Origin: SCTG01 sp964384595
Lineage (GTDB): Bacteria; Nitrospirota; Nitrospiria; Nitrospirales; NS-4
NCBI GenBank assembly: GCA_964384595.1
Contig: CAYLLY010000083.1
Location: forward strand, 1-9,359
Direction: 5' to 3'
DNA: 9,359 bases
Part shown: piece by piece, positions 7,245 through 9,359 of the stretch
Layout of the letters: the number at the start of each line of letters is the position of its first letter
How positions within the stretch are numbered: the first letter of the stretch is position 1
Program-made: the position numbers and the translations under genes
Notes under the pieces: model-generated
The model's database searches: none
What the model was told of the DNA's origin: nothing
Seen by the model: the letters and a program-made list of their open reading frames with translations, nothing else

Positions 7245-7256
7245 CAGGGGGCAGCG

Positions 7257-7895
7257 ATGCCCTCTGAACCCTCCATCAAACGGGTCGTCGCCTTCGTTGA
7301 TGGCCAGAACCTCTTTCACGCCGCCCGTGAGGCATTCGGCTATACCTACCCCAACTACGACGTCGGTGCCCTGGCCCGGAGCGTTTGTCAGGGCAAGGGC
7401 TGGGACATAGTTCAAGTGCGCTTCTACACCGGTATTCCCGATCCTGCAGACGACGCTTTCTGGAACGCGTTCTGGGTCAGCAAGCTGAGAGTACTGAGCT
7501 GGAACAAAATCTATGTCTATTCTCGCCCGCTCCGCTATCGCAACAAGCGGGTGACCTTGCCTGACGGGACGACACACACCTTCCTTGCGGGGGAAGAAAA
7601 GGGGATTGACGTGCGTATGGCCATTGATGTGATCCGTATGGCGCACCACAAAGAGTACGACGTCGCTCTTATCTTCAGCCAGGATCAGGACCTTTCGGAG
7701 GTGGCCCAGGAAATCCGTGCGATCGCGAAAGAGCAGGATCGCTGGATCAAGGTGGCCTGCGCCTTTCCCATCAGCCCAACGACGCACAACCGGCGCGGGA
7801 TTGAGAAGACCGACTGGATTCAAATCGAACGGCCTGCCTACGATGTCTGCCTGGATCGTCGCGACTACCGACCCAGGTCATCCCGTGGGGAATAA
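7257..7895 (+). CDS. NYN-domain (PIN-like, LabA/DUF88-type) putative nuclease
   Basis: 212 aa from ATG 7257, which follows AGGGGG at suitable spacing. An upstream in-frame TTG (7191) falls at the predicted transcription start and is rejected. The protein is one NYN domain: FVDGQNLF (13-20) with the first acidic residue D15, EEKGIDVRMAID (113-124) with D118 and D124, and FSQDQDLSEVA (140-150) with D143 and D145. These acidic clusters match the metal-binding pocket of PIN/NYN ribonucleases, so an Mg-dependent RNase is likely; the RNA target is unknown. The usual SGDSD-type motif appears here as SQDQD. There are no membrane segments or extra domains (OST-HTH is absent), and the tail is basic. 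It is transcribed alone, bracketed by two copies of a hairpin repeat and next to DUF4160/DUF2442 and restriction genes, so a defence or stress role is possible. Confidence 0.88.
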   Translation: MPSEPSIKRVVAFVDGQNLFHAAREAFGYTYPNYDVGALARSVCQGKGWDIVQVRFYTGIPDPADDAFWNAFWVSKLRVLSWNKIYVYSRPLRYRNKRVTLPDGTTHTFLAGEEKGIDVRMAIDVIRMAHHKEYDVALIFSQDQDLSEVAQEIRAIAKEQDRWIKVACAFPISPTTHNRRGIEKTDWIQIERPAYDVCLDRRDYRPRSSRGE

Positions 7896-7906
7896 ACCCT
7901 GCCGCA

Positions 7907-7924
7907 TCGGCTTCCGCACGTAAC
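7907..7924 (+). repeat. 18-mer opening the post-NYN intergenic region (copy 1)
   Basis: TCGGCTTCCGCACGTAAC lies 11 nt after the NYN stop. The same position after the DUF2442 gene holds TCGGCTTCCGCGCCTAAC (8652-8669), 16 of 18 identical. It directly adjoins hairpin B. Two copies this similar at equivalent positions are unlikely to be chance. Confidence 0.55.
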
Positions 7925-7977
7925 GGCACGGGGCCTGGCTCCGCTTCTGAGCGGTGCCTGGCCCCCTTCTTGTGCCG
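7924..7977 (+). repeat. 54-nt imperfect hairpin repeat, copy B
   Basis: The outer stem is CGGCAC (7924-7929) with GTGCCG (7972-7977). The inner stem has GGGGCC with GGCCCC, GGC with GCC, and CCGCT with AGCGG around a TCTG loop, separated by T·T mismatches. It aligns to copy A (6959-7012) with no gaps, 46 of 54 identical. The outer-stem G-C pair of A is replaced by A-T here, a compensatory change. It follows the NYN stop by 28 nt and could also act as a transcript 3' end. Confidence 0.8.
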
Positions 7978-7988
7978 ACGTGTATCCT

Positions 7989-8097
7989 TTTAGATTCACG
8001 CTCCACCCTTTCCTTTTTCTCCTGCATGACTTTACGGAGGAGGAGTGGTAGGGCTTGCAAGTTTGAAGTGACGAATGGAGCGGCACCCGTGTCTAAA
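7989..8097 (+). repeat. Complementary arms downstream of hairpin B
   Basis: TTTAGATTC (7989-7997) pairs with GTGTCTAAA (8089-8097) at eight of nine positions, counting one T·G, with one mismatch. It corresponds to the arms after hairpin A; the first pair is T-A here and G-C there. The 91-nt spacer is longer than in A and contains the 33-mer repeat at 8020-8052. Confidence 0.45.
8020..8052 (+). repeat. 33-mer direct repeat, copy 1
   Basis: It begins TCCTGCATGACTTTACGG and ends GGAGGAGTGGTAGG. The copy at 8853-8885 differs only at one base (T8031 versus A8864). The two lie 833 bp apart in the same orientation and enclose the DUF4160/DUF2442 genes. One frame reads LHDFTEEEW followed by a TAG stop. 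Confidence 0.85.
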
Positions 8098-8120
8098 CTG
8101 GCAAAGGAGGGCGCCGCGTC

Positions 8121-8378
8121 ATGCCTGAGATCTGCCGGTTTTTGGGTGTCGTCATCAAGATGTTTTACCGCGAGCACGAGCCGGCTCATTTTCACGCGGT
8201 TTATGCGGAACATCGGATTGTGGTATATTTGGAAACCGGAGTTGTTGAAGGGCATTTCCCGCGACGGGCCTTGGGGCATGTCCTCGAATGGTATCAACTC
8301 CATCGGGCAGAATTGGAGGAGGACTGGCGGCTGGCTGCGCAGCGTAAGCCGCTCAAGCTGATTCCTCCATTGGAGTAG
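8121..8378 (+). CDS. DUF4160 family protein (toxin-antitoxin-like pair, first gene)
   Basis: 85 aa, the normal size for DUF4160. Recognisable features are the start MPEICRFLGVVIKMF, the EHEPAHFHAVYAEH segment (residues 18-31) with two His in a PxHFHA motif, FPRRALGHVLEWYQLH (46-61), and a C-terminus with WRLAAQRKPLKLIPPL. ATG 8121 is preceded by AAGGAGG (8103-8109) at a slightly long spacing. The biochemical function is not established. Members are often found next to a DUF2442 gene, as here, and the pair is suspected to form a toxin-antitoxin-like module. No membrane or signal segment is present. No clear promoter is visible in 8053-8120. Confidence 0.88.
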   Translation: MPEICRFLGVVIKMFYREHEPAHFHAVYAEHRIVVYLETGVVEGHFPRRALGHVLEWYQLHRAELEEDWRLAAQRKPLKLIPPLE

Positions 8379-8382
8379 CGTC

Positions 8383-8643
8383 ATGGTGATTGAAGTTGTA
8401 GAAGCAGTCTATCGCGATGGCCACCGTGTGTGGCTCAAGTTCAACGACGGCCTCGAAGGCGAAGTGGACCTGGGTTCCGAATTGTGGGGCGAAGTGTTCG
8501 AACCATTGCGTGATCCCGCCTATTTCGCCGCCTTCCGGGTCGATCAGACGCTCACCTGGCCGAACGGCGCGGACTTTGCCCCAGAGTTCCTGCACAGCCT
8601 GGTCCAGGAATCCCTGCGGACACACGCCAATCGCGGCCGCTGA
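8383..8643 (+). CDS. DUF2442 family protein (toxin-antitoxin-like pair, second gene)
   Basis: 86 aa, a typical DUF2442 length. The pattern is characteristic: HRVWLKFNDGLEGEVDL (residues 14-30), FEPLRDPAYFAAFRVD (39-54), then TWPNGADFAPEFLH (58-71), the hallmark WPNGaD segment. It starts 4 nt after the DUF4160 stop, and its Shine-Dalgarno GGAG (8372-8375) lies inside the end of that gene, so the two are translationally coupled. The molecular function is unknown; related proteins are treated as possible antitoxin partners. A 33-mer direct repeat flanks the gene pair. The C-terminus ends in RGR and the frame is intact. Confidence 0.88.
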   Translation: MVIEVVEAVYRDGHRVWLKFNDGLEGEVDLGSELWGEVFEPLRDPAYFAAFRVDQTLTWPNGADFAPEFLHSLVQESLRTHANRGR

Positions 8644-8651
8644 CCGCTCCC

Positions 8652-8669
8652 TCGGCTTCCGCGCCTAAC
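8652..8669 (+). repeat. 18-mer opening the post-DUF2442 intergenic region (copy 2)
   Basis: TCGGCTTCCGCGCCTAAC begins 8 nt after the DUF2442 stop and matches the 18-mer at 7907-7924 at 16 of 18 positions. No hairpin like A or B follows it here; a T-run and pyrimidine-rich DNA follow instead. Confidence 0.55.
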
Positions 8670-8852
8670 TGATTTTTCCTCCCTTTTCTTCCCAGCGTCG
8701 CCTTCTCCCTTCTTAGCGGGTGGCGGCGGATGGGCGCCCAGATCGAGCGCAGCGCGTACAGCCGGGTTCCGGGACTTCGACGGCGAAACGCGCAGCTCGG
8801 CTGGGTTATCCGCCGACAGGACCCGCCCTTCATTTCATCGCGGCGCCCCTCT

Positions 8853-8885
8853 TCCTGCATGACATTACGGAGGAGGAGTGGTAGG
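8853..8885 (+). repeat. 33-mer direct repeat, copy 2
   Basis: 32 of 33 bases match the copy at 8020-8052, same orientation. It reads TCCTGCATGACATTACGG and ends GGAGGAGTGGTAGG. One frame encodes LHDITEEEW then a TAG stop. The flanking sequences of the two copies are unrelated, so the boundaries are sharp. Confidence 0.85.
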
Positions 8886-8983
8886 ATTCGGGGCCGATGA
8901 TCTGGGTCTGGAAAAAGTGAGTGACGTTCTTATCGTGGCGCTACAGAAATCCAGTGCTTTGGTGTTCTAACGAGGGTCCTCGC

Positions 8984-9359
8984 TTGCCGGATAAGCCCAC
9001 CCAGTCGAATCTCTTCCCTGTTTTAAACCAAGGCCTCTTCTCCTCAAACTTCCTCGACACCAAATTCCTCGAATTCTCGATTTGGCGTGAGACATCTGGC
9101 GTCTTGGACCGAACGGCCCAAGCCCAAGCTGCCGTGCAAGCGACCTACGATGCGGCCAAGCGTGCCGGCGTTTTCGAAGCGAAAGATGAGCAAAAGACCG
9201 AAGACAAGTTTATCCGGCCGGTCTTGATAGCCCTTGGATGGGCTTACGACCCGCAGCCCCGCCACAAGCGGCGGAAGAAAAAGGTCCGTCCAGACTATGC
9301 GCTTTTCGCCACATCCGCTGATTACGAATCAGCAGGCCAGGTCTCGAATGAGCCAAAGG
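8984..9359 (+). CDS. Probable type IIG (Eco57I-like) restriction-modification enzyme, N-terminal part
   Basis: The frame is open from a probable TTG start at 8984 to the window edge: 125 codons, the rest missing. GAGGG (8972-8976) gives a Shine-Dalgarno at good spacing; an in-frame GTG at 8954 is an alternative. After NQGLFSSNFLDTKFLEFSIW (residues 16-35) comes the signature of the N-terminal nuclease region of large single-chain restriction-modification proteins: QKTEDKFIRPVLIALGW, then a basic stretch (RHKRRKKK) and VRPDYALF, where the Asp of RPDYALF is probably the first nuclease acid. Full-length relatives run to about 1000 residues or more with a gamma-class N6-adenine methylase (NPPY) and target-recognition domain; none of that is visible here. 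Base composition is less GC-rich than in dnaE, consistent with acquisition. Methylase activity cannot be judged from this fragment. Confidence 0.72.
   Translation, partial: MPDKPTQSNLFPVLNQGLFSSNFLDTKFLEFSIWRETSGVLDRTAQAQAAVQATYDAAKRAGVFEAKDEQKTEDKFIRPVLIALGWAYDPQPRHKRRKKKVRPDYALFATSADYESAGQVSNEPK

Larger units (their letters stand above)
8644..8983 (+). other. Intergenic region of about 340 nt with repeat segments, no supported gene
   Basis: It begins with an 18-mer (8652-8669) shared with the post-NYN gap and holds a pyrimidine-rich stretch (8674-8715), a small palindrome TGGGCGCCCA (8731-8740), GACAGGACCCGCC (8815-8827, similar to segments at 1933-1949 and, inverted, near 1648-1660) and the 33-mer repeat at 8853-8885. 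A plus frame ending at the TAA 8969-8971 reads LEKVSDVLIVALQKSSALVF, which looks protein-like, but there is no credible start, so a gene remnant or chance is equally possible. No convincing promoter for the following gene is seen. Confidence 0.55.

Noticed and set aside
7191..7256. TTG start at 7191 for the NYN gene
   Set aside because: It lies at the predicted transcription start, has no ribosome-binding site, and would add residues encoded by the leader hairpin. ATG 7257 has a good Shine-Dalgarno.
8552..8860. Minus-strand open frame of 102 codons overlapping the DUF2442 end
   Set aside because: Basic, Arg-rich translation with no known domain; it overlaps a confident gene and the repeat-containing gap.
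6959..8885. Integron attC sites, suggested by cassette-like layout and GCCTAAC/GTCTAAC/GTTAGAT heptamers
   Set aside because: The GTTRRRY-type and RYYYAAC-type heptamers occur in the wrong order on either strand, and no partner for GCCTAAC (8663-8669) is found downstream. No integron integrase is in the window.
1..9359. CRISPR array, tRNA or rRNA genes
   Set aside because: No regularly spaced repeats, cloverleaf-like segments or rRNA core sequences were seen on either strand.

Overview
The window is GC-rich bacterial chromosome. It holds a conserved housekeeping block on the minus strand (left three quarters) and a small accessory-looking block on the plus strand (right quarter). The DnaE and AccA sequences, the dnaE-accA-zinc-ribbon gene order and the base composition suggest a Gram-negative-type bacterium, perhaps Nitrospirota. 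That placement is an impression from the proteins, not a search result.

Left part, minus strand. Read in its own direction, the transcript starts at a good sigma70-type promoter (6954-6926) and runs through dnaE (GTG start at 6881, replicative DNA polymerase III alpha, all nine PHP metal ligands present), accA (acetyl-CoA carboxyltransferase alpha, 7 nt after dnaE) and a small cysteine-rich zinc-ribbon protein (12 nt after accA). A GC-rich hairpin lies 4 nt after the last stop. About 390 nt without a convincing gene follow, including a perfect 22-bp inverted repeat. Next is a large open frame (1636 to 1) that leaves the left edge. It encodes a protein related to PEP synthase and rifampin phosphotransferase that has the central and phosphohistidine (swivelling) domains but no ATP-grasp domain.

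Right part, plus strand. A consensus promoter (7155-7185) drives a NYN-domain (PIN-like) nuclease gene (7257-7895). Its leader contains a hairpin followed by a T-rich run that looks like an attenuator or the end of a short RNA. Next come a DUF4160/DUF2442 pair (8121-8643, toxin-antitoxin-like, function unproven) and the first 125 codons of a probable type IIG (Eco57I-like) restriction-modification enzyme running off the right edge. A nuclease, a TA-like pair and an RM enzyme together look like the edge of a defence or accessory island.

The most unusual structure is in the right-hand intergenic DNA. Two 54-nt hairpins (6959-7012 and 7924-7977) bracket the NYN gene, are about 85% identical and show a compensatory base-pair change. 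A further pair of complementary arms lies downstream of each. The gaps after the NYN gene and after the DUF2442 gene also begin with the same 18-mer and end with the same 33-mer (32/33 identical), so the genes sit in cassette-like units. No tRNA, rRNA, CRISPR array, integrase or recognisable transposase is visible.
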